From a virus, in IMG/VR virus record IMGVR_UViG_3300025128_000111, positions 1-40,836 of that record: a DNA stretch of 40,836 bases; one strand, written 5' to 3'. How positions within the stretch are numbered: position 1 is the stretch's first letter; every line of letters begins with the position of its first letter. Below, in pieces: positions 17,728-24,697 of this stretch. A program made the position numbers and the translations under genes. The notes under the pieces are model-generated. The model worked only from the letters and a program-made list of their open reading frames with translations. It was not told the DNA's origin and did no database searches.

Positions 17728-17781
17728 TTCTAATAGAGGTACTCAGTAGAGCTACCCAATACAGAGAGAGAGAGTAGAAAC

Positions 17782-17961
17782 ATGAACACAGTTATCCACG
17801 TCGAAGTGAAAGAGAGTTATGGCAACCAACGTATATACGCAGCATGCAACTTATCCGAAAAACTGTTAGCCCTAACAGGCCAGAAGACATTCACGGATCG
17901 CAACATTCAAATAGTCAAGGATCTCGGGTACGAGTTTCGAGCTATTGCACCAGCTATCTAA
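17782..17961 (+). CDS. Small conserved phage/plasmid-type protein (59 aa)
   Basis: The ATG at 17782 is preceded by an (AG)n-rich ribosome site. The protein begins with a beta-like segment, MNTVIHVEVKESYGNQRIYA. It then has LLALTGQKTFTDRNIQIVKD and a final LGYEF. This pattern, an early Tyr-Gly-Asn...Ile-Tyr-x-Ala-Cys region followed by TGxKTxT and a LGY end, is one I associate with short proteins on phages and plasmids of unknown function. It is the first gene of the plus-strand early set. Confidence 0.7.
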   Translation: MNTVIHVEVKESYGNQRIYAACNLSEKLLALTGQKTFTDRNIQIVKDLGYEFRAIAPAI

Positions 17962-17988
17962 ACGATTAACAAGAGAGAGAGTAAAACA

Positions 17989-18144
17989 ATGCACAACGAG
18001 ATTTTAAAATATTTAGATCTAACTGATGAGCAGACACAACGATTCATGAAACGTGCTGATCAGTTAAGCAACTTCAAACTATCACGACTTGACAGACACC
18101 ATGTCTTGATCGGAGTGGCTAACAGAATAAAGAGAGAGAACTAA
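17989..18144 (+). CDS. Small hypothetical protein (51 aa)
   Basis: The ATG at 17989 follows AAGAGAGAGAG at the usual spacing. The 51-residue product is helical and charged (LTDEQTQRFMKRADQLSNFK), ending NRIKREN. Its start and stop fit the rhythm of the small-gene series. No family is recognised. Confidence 0.65.
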   Translation: MHNEILKYLDLTDEQTQRFMKRADQLSNFKLSRLDRHHVLIGVANRIKREN

Positions 18145-18202
18145 GTAAAAACCGGTGCCAGGTGGGAGATCCGGCACTAAAAAAAGAGAGAGAGATCAAA
18201 AC

Positions 18203-18523
18203 ATGAAACACGAGATAAGCAGAGACGAATTTTTTGATGCGTTTATAGGCCGTAACGGCTGGAGTGATACCTACTCCAACAACTTTAGCTATGAAGGACT
18301 AGACGCGCTATTCGAATACTTAGAAGAGTTAGAAGACAGCATTGGCGAATCAATCGACTTTGATCGCGTCGCTATAGCTTGCGACTTTTCAGAGTATGAG
18401 TGCTTTGAACGCATAAATGAAGCCTATGGCGACAGATTCGAAAGTATCGAAGATCTACACGATTACACAACTGTGATCGAAGTGGGACACGATACGGATC
18501 GGATCATCATTCAACAATTCTAG
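18203..18523 (+). CDS. Acidic small protein (106 aa), conserved-looking
   Basis: The start at 18203 is chosen because an (AG)n ribosome site lies 8 bases before it; an in-frame ATG at 18155 lacks one. The protein is very acidic, with a helix YEGLDALFEYLEELEDSIGE (about residues 31-50). A segment IDFDRVAIACDFSEYECF follows, and it ends in a DRIIIQQF strand. The pattern of a GL-x-x-L-x-x-Y-L-E-E helix followed by a xAIxCxxSEY motif resembles a family I have seen repeatedly in phages and plasmids, function unknown. High acidity makes a DNA-mimic or anti-defence role possible but unproven. Confidence 0.75.
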   Translation: MKHEISRDEFFDAFIGRNGWSDTYSNNFSYEGLDALFEYLEELEDSIGESIDFDRVAIACDFSEYECFERINEAYGDRFESIEDLHDYTTVIEVGHDTDRIIIQQF

Positions 18524-18609
18524 ATCGAATGTTCAAAGCTGGGCCGAAGTTATAGCGAAATTTCGATCCAGATTTGAGCATTTGATCACGCTCAAGAATC
18601 GAGGAAAAC

Positions 18610-19164
18610 ATGAACGATCAAAAAGTATTTGTAGGCACGGCATCGCATCAATGGAACGATCCGTTTACCTACGCAATAGGCACGACTCAATCAGAGGTTG
18701 ACGAGTATCTAAAAGAGTCGAGCATAGAAGAGTCTAAACATAATTTGGATGATTGCGACTCTTTGGGAACAGAGGATTGTCAACACAATGGCTGCGGCTC
18801 TTCTGTTGGTGTAGCTGATGATATTAGTTATGGATCTTACGAGATCGATAGTGTTGAAGAATTCGGATCGCTAATGAATGATGAAGAGGTTATCAAGCTA
18901 GGAATTCTAGACGAGATCTGTATCACTTCCGATATCGTGCAACACAACGGAAAAATTAACCTAGTAGCTAGTTATGCTCCATTTACTGATAACGGCTTTA
19001 ATAATCCGAACTCGGTAGAAGTACGCACGAGTTACATGGATTACTCATTCGATACAGCTACAGGATTAATTGTTTACGACCTATTAGACGAGATAAGCGA
19101 GACTTTGATCGCGATAGAGGACGGATCAATTAATGCCCGTCAAGCGAATGATTTTATCGCATGA
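18610..19164 (+). CDS. Acidic hypothetical protein (184 aa)
   Basis: The ATG at 18610 follows GAGGAAAAC. The protein is strongly acidic, with a Cys pair region (CDSLGTEDCQHNGCGSS, about residues 55-71). A mixed alpha/beta C-terminal half has a YDLLDEISETLIAIEDG helix. It shares its stop with the start of the next gene (ATGA). No known domain is recognised. It is the largest protein of the plus-strand accessory set. Confidence 0.7.
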   Translation: MNDQKVFVGTASHQWNDPFTYAIGTTQSEVDEYLKESSIEESKHNLDDCDSLGTEDCQHNGCGSSVGVADDISYGSYEIDSVEEFGSLMNDEEVIKLGILDEICITSDIVQHNGKINLVASYAPFTDNGFNNPNSVEVRTSYMDYSFDTATGLIVYDLLDEISETLIAIEDGSINARQANDFIA

Positions 19165-19343
19165 ATAAAACAATATTGATCGATAAAACAAAACGACCCC
19201 GGAATCGTGATGCGAAGATACTTGCTCGCCTAATGGGAGTGAGTATCTTCACACAAGACAATCTAAAACTAATGAGTGCTTTGGGATTCACGATAAGGAC
19301 CACAGAAGTAATGCGAACCAGTCTAGTATTGACGAGCAATTAA
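19161..19343 (+). CDS. Small basic protein (60 aa)
   Basis: The ATGA overlap with the 184-residue gene couples their translation. Unlike its neighbours it is basic (MNKTILIDKTKRPRNRDAKI), with a helix-rich middle (LARLMGVSIFTQDNLKLMSA). The tight coupling of an acidic protein followed by a small basic one could mean a complex, by loose analogy with toxin/antitoxin or protein/inhibitor pairs. No family is recognised. Confidence 0.6.
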   Translation: MNKTILIDKTKRPRNRDAKILARLMGVSIFTQDNLKLMSALGFTIRTTEVMRTSLVLTSN

Positions 19344-19356
19344 GAGAGAGAAAATA

Positions 19357-19686
19357 ATGGATGTAATCAACAAAACAAGTATCGCCCAGAACGTAGGGAT
19401 TCCGATTGAGGAAGATAACGAGACAATGATCTATCTCGTCGATAACGAATCGCTCGTCATTCACACTAGAGAAAGTCTGATCGAATACTACAAAGACACA
19501 AACCTATTCGACGACGACTGTGCCGATAGTTGGTCCACTTTTCATGACATGGGAGAAGCTGTCAACTTTTGGGATGTCCTCAAGATTTACGAAGAATGGG
19601 GATCGGAAAGTGAGGACTATGATTTCGGAGATACCATCGGCGTGACTTGGTACAACGATAATTTCAAAATAACGCGAATTGCATAA
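19357..19686 (+). CDS. Acidic hypothetical protein (109 aa)
   Basis: The ATG at 19357 follows TTAAGAGAGAGAAAATA. The protein is very acidic, with aromatic-rich stretches (FDDDCADSWSTFHDMGEA) and a C-terminal strand-rich end (TWYNDNFKITRIA). Size, charge and place resemble the 106-residue protein, but no alignment is evident. Function unknown. Confidence 0.7.
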   Translation: MDVINKTSIAQNVGIPIEEDNETMIYLVDNESLVIHTRESLIEYYKDTNLFDDDCADSWSTFHDMGEAVNFWDVLKIYEEWGSESEDYDFGDTIGVTWYNDNFKITRIA

Positions 19687-19698
19687 AGGAATAAAACA

Positions 19699-19911
19699 AT
19701 GACTAACCCTGAAATTGTAGAGATCATGATTCGTGAGTTTGCCGGGGTACTCGATAAAAATATCGAAGATCTTCGGAACTCACTCGATAAATCGGAACGA
19801 TTAACACCAGATCAGGAAGCCTTATGGTGGCTGACGACCGGTAAAATCTTTGCGTTCACACAATCACGAGCGCATGTGCAAGTATTACAAGACTATTTTG
19901 GAGAGAACTAA
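19699..19911 (+). CDS. Small hypothetical protein (70 aa)
   Basis: The ATG at 19699 follows AAAGGA. This 70-residue acidic, mostly helical protein has EALWWLTTGKIFAFTQSRAH in its middle. It lies one base before the next gene's ATG. No family is recognised. Confidence 0.65.
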   Translation: MTNPEIVEIMIREFAGVLDKNIEDLRNSLDKSERLTPDQEALWWLTTGKIFAFTQSRAHVQVLQDYFGEN

Positions 19912-19912
19912 C

Positions 19913-20152
19913 ATGAACTATTGGATAACTTTTGAAGTCGATTCACCTATCGACACTGAACACGAGCCAGGTACCAAAGAATTTTACGAAATCGTGATGG
20001 AACGCGCGTTCCACTTTCAAGGCGTATTGGAATCGCTATCTGTGATTGAGACGGCTGCTGAGGACGGAGTGGATAACGCGACTCAGCAAAAATACGAAGT
20101 CACTGAGTGGGATGTGTACGACGATGAGAACGGAAAAATCAAAAATTGGTAG
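19913..20152 (+). CDS. Acidic small hypothetical protein (79 aa)
   Basis: The start at 19913 (GAGAGAACTAACATG) is preferred because the frame further upstream overlaps the previous gene and lacks a ribosome site. The protein is acidic with alternating strand/helix character (MNYWITFEVDSPIDTEHEPG; then VTEWDVYDDENG near the end). It is the last gene of the plus-strand set; the convergent minus-strand operon ends 65 bases on. Confidence 0.65.
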   Translation: MNYWITFEVDSPIDTEHEPGTKEFYEIVMERAFHFQGVLESLSVIETAAEDGVDNATQQKYEVTEWDVYDDENGKIKNW

Positions 20153-20217
20153 CTAATCTGAATGACTATTGGTATTACTAAGGGTATTAACGCGCCGCTA
20201 TGGGCCATACAGAGAGA

Positions 20218-20583
20218 CTAATTTATCTCAAATAGCCCAAAATAGCGGCGTTTAGCCTTATTTACCCAAGATATGACTACTAACCCGGTCTTACCAGTTT
20301 GAGCTACAGCAGCTTCCTTCTGGCCTAATCCGCGCTGCAACCATTTAGGGATATCGCCTTGAAAACTTTTGACTTCCACTGCTAAGCCATCGGTGTCAGC
20401 CGAGCCGCACAGCAAGCAGATACCACCTGGCTGGGTCTCCACATCAGCGATGGCCGAGCCGGTACTTGGATTACGGAAGCTCCTAGTCTGAGTTAGTCGA
20501 GCAAGGATGTCACGCACCTTACGCTCTACCGCTAGTCCTCGACTGCGATTGTTGCGCCCCCTCTTACTGGCTTCAGTGGTCAT
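20218..20583 (-). CDS. PD-(D/E)XK-type nuclease / resolvase-like protein
   Basis: This 121-residue protein has a basic N-terminus (KRGRNNRSRG), a helix, then GSAIADVET (Asp48) and AVEVK (Glu70, Lys72). A Gln88 helix follows (GLGQKEAAVAQ). This D...ExK...Q arrangement is typical of PD-(D/E)XK nucleases such as Hjc-type Holliday-junction resolvases, VRR-NUC proteins and phage resolvases. A CLLCGS pair may be structural. It would process recombination or replication intermediates. The ATG at 20583 lies one base after the upstream stop; an ATG at 20631 and a TTG at 20637 are alternatives. It is the last gene of the early operon. Confidence 0.65.
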   Translation of the reverse strand: MTTEASKRGRNNRSRGLAVERKVRDILARLTQTRSFRNPSTGSAIADVETQPGGICLLCGSADTDGLAVEVKSFQGDIPKWLQRGLGQKEAAVAQTGKTGLVVISWVNKAKRRYFGLFEIN

Positions 20584-20584
20584 G

Positions 20585-21025
20585 CTAGTACCACTCTGAG
20601 CCGTTCTGGTGTCGGTCAACGAATTGATCATCTTCAATTTGGTATTTGCTCATTCTTACTTCCAGTGGCTTCGTTGTTCTCCACGCTTCCCACAATGCTT
20701 TGTTCGCTTGTAGTCTCTCAGCACTCCCTTCGGGCATTTCCCACGGACGCTGCAACAAGTAGTTAATTAGTGCCTGTTCGAGATACTTCGCCTCTGCCCA
20801 GTCAGAAAAACTATTAACCCAACCGTTGTCGCCATTGAAATCCAAATTCTCACGAATGCCCTCTAGCTGATCGCACACAAGCTCTGGCTCAGTTTTGCTC
20901 TGTGGTCGAACTCTGGTGGTGACGGTTGTCTCCCACTCTTCCCGTCCAGTTTCTGTACCCCATTGTGTGTAGCGCAATATAGGCTTTGTCAGCTTATCGA
21001 TTCTCTTCTCAAGTTTTACTGTCAT
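20585..21025 (-). CDS. Hypothetical early protein (146 aa)
   Basis: This acidic, Trp-rich protein overlaps the end of the HNH gene. It begins MTVKLEKRIDKLTKPILRY, has a Trp-rich helix (NSFSDWAEAKYLEQALINY), and ends near SEWY. Neighbours are nucleases, so a DNA-metabolism role is plausible. No family is recognised. Confidence 0.7.
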   Translation of the reverse strand: MTVKLEKRIDKLTKPILRYTQWGTETGREEWETTVTTRVRPQSKTEPELVCDQLEGIRENLDFNGDNGWVNSFSDWAEAKYLEQALINYLLQRPWEMPEGSAERLQANKALWEAWRTTKPLEVRMSKYQIEDDQFVDRHQNGSEWY

Positions 21026-21335
21026 ATCTTCTTCTCCTTAATCCCATCTCTGTTGCTTGCTTTACTTCTCTACCTATGAAGTCGTGACATGCACGGCAAA
21101 TCGCCATACATTGAACCCATGTACCCCTCGCGTCCGTCGAGCAGCGTTCCAGTATCGACCCTCCCTGTGACCTGGCTAACACTTCATGTACATCTACACT
21201 CTTACCTGTACATACATCTGGTACTTGCGCTTCACACTGCGGATATTCTTTCAGTAATTTCTCCACCAACTTCCTACGCTCGACATACTTAGCTGCCATC
21301 TTCTTAGACCTTGGCTTCATGCGAGAGCGTTTCAT
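21009..21335 (-). CDS. HNH endonuclease
   Basis: This 108-residue protein has a basic N-terminus and the order C34...C42, VHEVLARSQGG (His50), then CRACHDF (Cys80, Cys83, His84). This is a zinc-supported HNH fold. The ATG at 21335 overlaps the upstream stop (ATGA). It is not next to terL, where packaging HNH proteins usually sit. It lies instead in the methyltransferase/PAPS-like cluster and may act in recombination, host DNA cleavage or self versus non-self discrimination. Confidence 0.8.
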   Translation of the reverse strand: MKRSRMKPRSKKMAAKYVERRKLVEKLLKEYPQCEAQVPDVCTGKSVDVHEVLARSQGGSILERCSTDARGTWVQCMAICRACHDFIGREVKQATEMGLRRRRYDSKT

Positions 21336-22129
21336 CAATCCACCTCTGTCATGCAACCACATGCACCAAAATCGTCACCGAATGCCAACTGGTTCTCAGT
21401 CCCGGCATCAATACGCTTGCGTAATTCCACTAACGGAAGCGGTACAGTCTCACCTCCTGCTCGGTCACGCAGAATGGCAACATTCTTACCGAGCTTGGAA
21501 CGCATTGCTTCCTCCTGGCGCTCCCACTCTGTAAAGATATGTTTGACATCGGGGTTCTTGTACACTCGGCTAAACGTGCCGATACCAGCCCTCACGCACA
21601 AGCCCCCACAGTTGTTATGTTCTGCGCCTGTTGAATACAACCGTGGGGCTTTTACTCGGCCCTCGTCCAGTACCTTATCTACCTCCGTGTGCTTGTCCCA
21701 CAATGGCTTCCATAACAGTGGGAAATCTACTTTGTAAGGCTCCCACCTGTGCTGTACGCCCTCAGTTCTATGAGCCTCGGTATAGTCGATGCCGAAATAC
21801 AGTGTTGTGTCGTCAGGATCACACTGCGAACGGACCCACGTCTGAGCTACCTCGTTCTTTAATACTCGTGAACACACTGGCACTCGGTTGTTACCTAAGA
21901 ATGATTGCTCGTCGAATAACTCCCAGATGGTCCGACCATCAGCCAAGCTCACCAGTTGAGCACCAGGTATTAACGCAGCAGACTGAATCAGAAAACGATA
22001 TAAGTCCAAGTCCTCGACTTTGGTATCCGTAAACAACAGCACTATCGGATCGTCGTTATATTCCTGGCGCAACCTATACGCTGCCCCGAAGGATGCCTTA
22101 CCGCCGCTAAAAAATACGACGTGCTTCAT
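21335..22129 (-). CDS. PAPS reductase-like PP-loop protein
   Basis: This 264-residue protein belongs to the adenine-nucleotide alpha-hydrolase (PP-loop) fold. The loop is FFSGGKASF (residues 6-14), followed by FTDTKVEDLDLYRFL, the usual second motif of PAPS reductases. Cysteines at 86, 174, 178, 257 and 259 could hold an iron-sulfur cluster or act in catalysis. Family members include CysH, DndC (DNA phosphorothioation) and many phage proteins of unknown role. The Asp often found in SGGxDS is Ala here. ATGA coupling to a Cys-rich peptide and a C5 methyltransferase suggests DNA modification or nucleotide sulfur chemistry rather than host sulfur assimilation; this is inference. Confidence 0.75.
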   Translation of the reverse strand: MKHVVFFSGGKASFGAAYRLRQEYNDDPIVLLFTDTKVEDLDLYRFLIQSAALIPGAQLVSLADGRTIWELFDEQSFLGNNRVPVCSRVLKNEVAQTWVRSQCDPDDTTLYFGIDYTEAHRTEGVQHRWEPYKVDFPLLWKPLWDKHTEVDKVLDEGRVKAPRLYSTGAEHNNCGGLCVRAGIGTFSRVYKNPDVKHIFTEWERQEEAMRSKLGKNVAILRDRAGGETVPLPLVELRKRIDAGTENQLAFGDDFGACGCMTEVD

Positions 22130-22278
22130 TTCTTTTTCTTTCTGGGCATACTGTTATCTAGGTTCACTTCATCCTTGAGACGTGGGTAGACAGCCTTAAC
22201 TCCACAGGTCTTGCAATACCTGGTATGGGTGGATTCATCCTCGAACCCCGGATACTGCCAGTAGTGTTTATGGTTCAT
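22126..22278 (-). CDS. Small CxxC protein (50 aa)
   Basis: The ATG at 22278 overlaps the stop of the Cys-rich 65-residue gene (ATGA), and its own stop overlaps the next ATG in the same way. The product has RYCKTCG (a CxxC half zinc site) and ends in PRKKKK. Perfect coupling on both sides argues that this short frame is real. It may be a zinc-ribbon partner of the enzymes around it. Confidence 0.65.
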   Translation of the reverse strand: MNHKHYWQYPGFEDESTHTRYCKTCGVKAVYPRLKDEVNLDNSMPRKKKK

Positions 22279-22472
22279 AACCTCTCCAACTCTTCTTGCA
22301 CCCAATCCTCAAGCAGACAAGTGCAGTCATATACATGCAGTGAGTGAAAATCACACCACCAGTCCTCGCACATTTCGCACTGCCTGTCCCACCACTCCAA
22401 TACTCGGTGCTCGCCAGTGGGTTCTTCGCAATCCTCACCACATATCACCTCACTGCACGTCACTTTGTTCAT
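22275..22472 (-). CDS. Cys-rich zinc-finger-like protein (65 aa)
   Basis: The ATG at 22472 overlaps the methyltransferase stop (ATGA). About nine Cys and two His are arranged as CSEVICGEDC, then CEMCEDWWCDFH and a final CxC, enough for two zinc sites. It is very acidic. Its place between the methyltransferase and PAPS-like genes suggests an adaptor for that module. No family is recognised. Confidence 0.7.
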   Translation of the reverse strand: MNKVTCSEVICGEDCEEPTGEHRVLEWWDRQCEMCEDWWCDFHSLHVYDCTCLLEDWVQEELERL

Positions 22473-23278
22473 TGAGTGAGTGCCTCCCAACATTCGTGCC
22501 AGGCCAATGCTGCGGTGTCAGGGACGACTCCGTTTCCAATAATGCGGATACGGTCGTTGCGACCGATGTCCAGCCAATGCCCCATCCCATCATCCACTCG
22601 CAGAAATTCGGATTTAAGTAGCGATGGTTGTAGTCCTCCCGCCACACCCACCCATCTTGGGTCCGTGGGTCCGTATGCGAATCTCGACGGGCGCTCCATT
22701 TCGATTGCGGATCTACCTGACGAGCCAACGATGCCGATGGTTTCTTCTTTGCATCCGTTGCCAGAGGCGTAGCCCAAGATAAAAAGCCGTTGTCGTCTAT
22801 GCTGTGCCCCTGTTTCCTCCGCCGTAGCGAGTGTCGCCGCAACTGAGTAACCCATGCCTTGAAGACTGAGGGCGACCTCACTGAATCCGAGTGACAAATG
22901 ATGGGCGACGTTTTCAAAGAAAACCCAAAGAGGCTGAGCTGCTTTGATTCCTGCTTCGATGTAGGGCCAGAGATGCCTGGGATCGGCGGCTCCCAATTTA
23001 GGCCCGACTGCTGAGAACGGCTGACATGGGTAGCCACCCACGATTCCTTCCACTTGTCCACGCCACGCTGCGAAGTCGAAGGTTTTAAGGTCAGACCAGA
23101 TAGGAGCATCAGCCAACGTTCCTTGCGTAATATTGCTGACCAACGTCGCGGCGGCGGTGACTTCTCTCTCAACGTAACAGACTGGGACAGTAGTTCCGCC
23201 TGAGCCTCGGTCAACCCCGGTGTCGAGTCCTCCTGCACCGCTGCAGATGCTGAGGTAGGGATGTAGATCCACACTCAC
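22469..23278 (-). CDS. C5-cytosine DNA methyltransferase
   Basis: This 269-residue protein shows the ordered motifs of the family. Motif I is SICSGAGGLDTG (10-21), motif IV is GGYPCQPFS (81-89, catalytic Cys85), and motif VI is FENV (121-124). Motif VIII is QHRRQRLF (159-166) and motif X is GNGVVP near 250. It methylates C5 of cytosine in a short DNA site. The target-recognition region is only about 70 residues, so the enzyme is shorter than usual. A GTG at 23278 with GGAGG four bases upstream is the best start; GTG at 23272 is an alternative. It leads a tightly coupled gene set. Confidence 0.9.
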   Translation of the reverse strand: MSVDLHPYLSICSGAGGLDTGVDRGSGGTTVPVCYVEREVTAAATLVSNITQGTLADAPIWSDLKTFDFAAWRGQVEGIVGGYPCQPFSAVGPKLGAADPRHLWPYIEAGIKAAQPLWVFFENVAHHLSLGFSEVALSLQGMGYSVAATLATAEETGAQHRRQRLFILGYASGNGCKEETIGIVGSSGRSAIEMERPSRFAYGPTDPRWVGVAGGLQPSLLKSEFLRVDDGMGHWLDIGRNDRIRIIGNGVVPDTAALAWHECWEALTQ

Positions 23279-23377
23279 TCAACCTCCGTACATGCTGTGG
23301 ACCCCCTAAAGGGGTCCAACAACGCGGTGTACGGTAAGGCGTACATACTATGTCCGTACATGTACGAAGCCTGTACG
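23279..23377. promoter_or_regulatory. GTAC-rich control region before methyltransferase
   Basis: Ninety-nine bases hold five copies of GTACA/TGTAC elements, including a perfect 12-bp palindrome, CGTACATGTACG (23355-23366). An 8-bp stem hairpin (TGGACCCC/GGGGTCCA, 23298-23318) lies nearer the gene and lacks a T-tract. It may regulate the methyltransferase operon. Confidence 0.55.
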
Positions 23378-24697
23378 CTAACCATTTTTCATACCCCAGA
23401 ACTTTTTGTTCTTCACCGTATGAGTGATTTCAAACCACCCTTCTTTTTCGCCGTCAGTGAGCACACGCCGTATCTGAGAATCTTTAAGCCTGGGACTGTT
23501 TCTCTTCTGTGCGACAGAATCTCTAATAGTCTGTACATCTACAGAAGCAGTCTCCGACTCTTTGAATACCTCGAATACCGCAGCTCGTATAGTCTTGTCC
23601 CCTTCCTCATCACTTTCTTTTTGCATGTCTTCTGAATACGCAGACGCAGATACCTGTGTGTACTTGGCACTCAGTAATCGAAACGATTCATCGTTATCGA
23701 ATTCCACCTCATAGGCCATGACTGGACGCTTTGGCCCTCGGTTGACCTTCGTGTGCTTCAGATAAATAATCGGGTCTTCTTCTTCGTCTTGCTTTTTCTT
23801 AATAAGCCACTGGTTTCGTACTGAATTACCGGCATACACACTGCCGTAGGATGTTTCCTCGGCTTGAGCACTAGCGTTCTCGCCCAATGCACTTTTAGCT
23901 AGGTGACTTAGGGTAAGTACCGGGATGTTGAACGACTTACATACGTTCATTGCTTGGAGAATCAGTGCCGCGTCAGATGGATCTCCCCCTGCACCCATCC
24001 CAAGACTGTCTATCACCACAGCCTTTAAGTCATGTTCTTCAATCTCATCCAGTATTCTCTCTTGTGAATGCACCAATGAACGATCCATCCGGCGGTAATA
24101 CACGTCGTCTGAGGACACATTGAAGCCTTGTGCCAATGCGTGTAATCGCTCTGCATGAGTGTTCACGCCGTCTTCAAAGTCGTAATAAGCTGTTTTACCG
24201 ACTACTCCAGGCACAGATCCTAGAATTGGCTCTCCTGAACTGATACTTAACAGCATCGTAAGAGCCAACATGGACTTTCCGGCGGCTCCGTTTCCGTACA
24301 GAAGAGAGATGCCCTCTTGTGCAATGAACGGTTCTAATGCAAACGCAGCGGCGCTTGTCTCAGGCTGCGTCTGATTGAGCTGTAAGAATTCCTCACCACC
24401 ACGCCGGTATTCTTCGACTGACGTGTACGACAGGTTAACTATGCGGGTGCGCCACTCGTCAAAAGGTGCATTTGTTATCGGGTTTTCGGCCAGAGCCTTA
24501 GCAAATGTCTTCTGAGTGGACGCAGCCATCAACAGGTCAAGTGTCCCGGAATACATAATGCCGCCATTAGATGCAAACACCGCTTCGCAATACACCTTGT
24601 TGTTCTTGTCAGAGAAGTTCCTGAGCAACGCGGTGGTTCCGTCTCCCCATTTGTAGGCATGTTTGTTGGTGTGAAACTTAGTAAGCAGCTCAGTCAT
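23378..24697 (-). CDS. RecA-fold ATPase, RepA/AAA_25-like replication helicase
   Basis: This 439-residue protein has Walker A YGNGAAGKS (134-142) and Walker B LKAVVIDSLGMG (224-235) in a RecA-type core. A winged-helix C-terminus (about 370-430; RRVLTDGEKEGWFEI) follows. This layout is typical of phage and plasmid RepA-type or DnaB-like ATPases used for replication initiation or unwinding. The N-terminal 120 residues are family-specific. It overlaps the previous gene by 8 bases. It is probably the main replication protein, since no DNA polymerase is encoded. Confidence 0.8.
   Translation of the reverse strand: MTELLTKFHTNKHAYKWGDGTTALLRNFSDKNNKVYCEAVFASNGGIMYSGTLDLLMAASTQKTFAKALAENPITNAPFDEWRTRIVNLSYTSVEEYRRGGEEFLQLNQTQPETSAAAFALEPFIAQEGISLLYGNGAAGKSMLALTMLLSISSGEPILGSVPGVVGKTAYYDFEDGVNTHAERLHALAQGFNVSSDDVYYRRMDRSLVHSQERILDEIEEHDLKAVVIDSLGMGAGGDPSDAALILQAMNVCKSFNIPVLTLSHLAKSALGENASAQAEETSYGSVYAGNSVRNQWLIKKKQDEEEDPIIYLKHTKVNRGPKRPVMAYEVEFDNDESFRLLSAKYTQVSASAYSEDMQKESDEEGDKTIRAAVFEVFKESETASVDVQTIRDSVAQKRNSPRLKDSQIRRVLTDGEKEGWFEITHTVKNKKFWGMKNG

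Larger units (their letters stand above)
17160..17781. other. Structured non-coding region between late and early genes
   Basis: About 620 bases carry no convincing gene. From left to right it holds a 19-bp dyad (17172-17190) and possible promoter elements. Next come a 14-bp-arm inverted repeat (17241-17287) and a C-rich/GC-rich patch with a dyad (17321-17351). Then follow a pair of CGTCACAC repeats (17492-17512), a large imperfect stem-loop (17571-17624), and an extended -10 promoter for the plus-strand genes. Its place beside the terminase genes makes it a candidate cos/pac region as well as a divergent control region. Confidence 0.6.

Noticed and set aside
20161-20220. A 19-codon plus-strand frame after the small-gene island
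   Set aside because: Too short, without a ribosome site, and ending in the start of the convergent operon.
22450-23274. A 274-residue open frame overlapping the methyltransferase on the same strand
   Set aside because: The other frame holds all C5 methyltransferase motifs in order; this one shows no family pattern and is a shadow frame.
23298-23318. Hairpin before the methyltransferase as a terminator
   Set aside because: An 8-bp stem is clear, but no T-tract follows on either strand.
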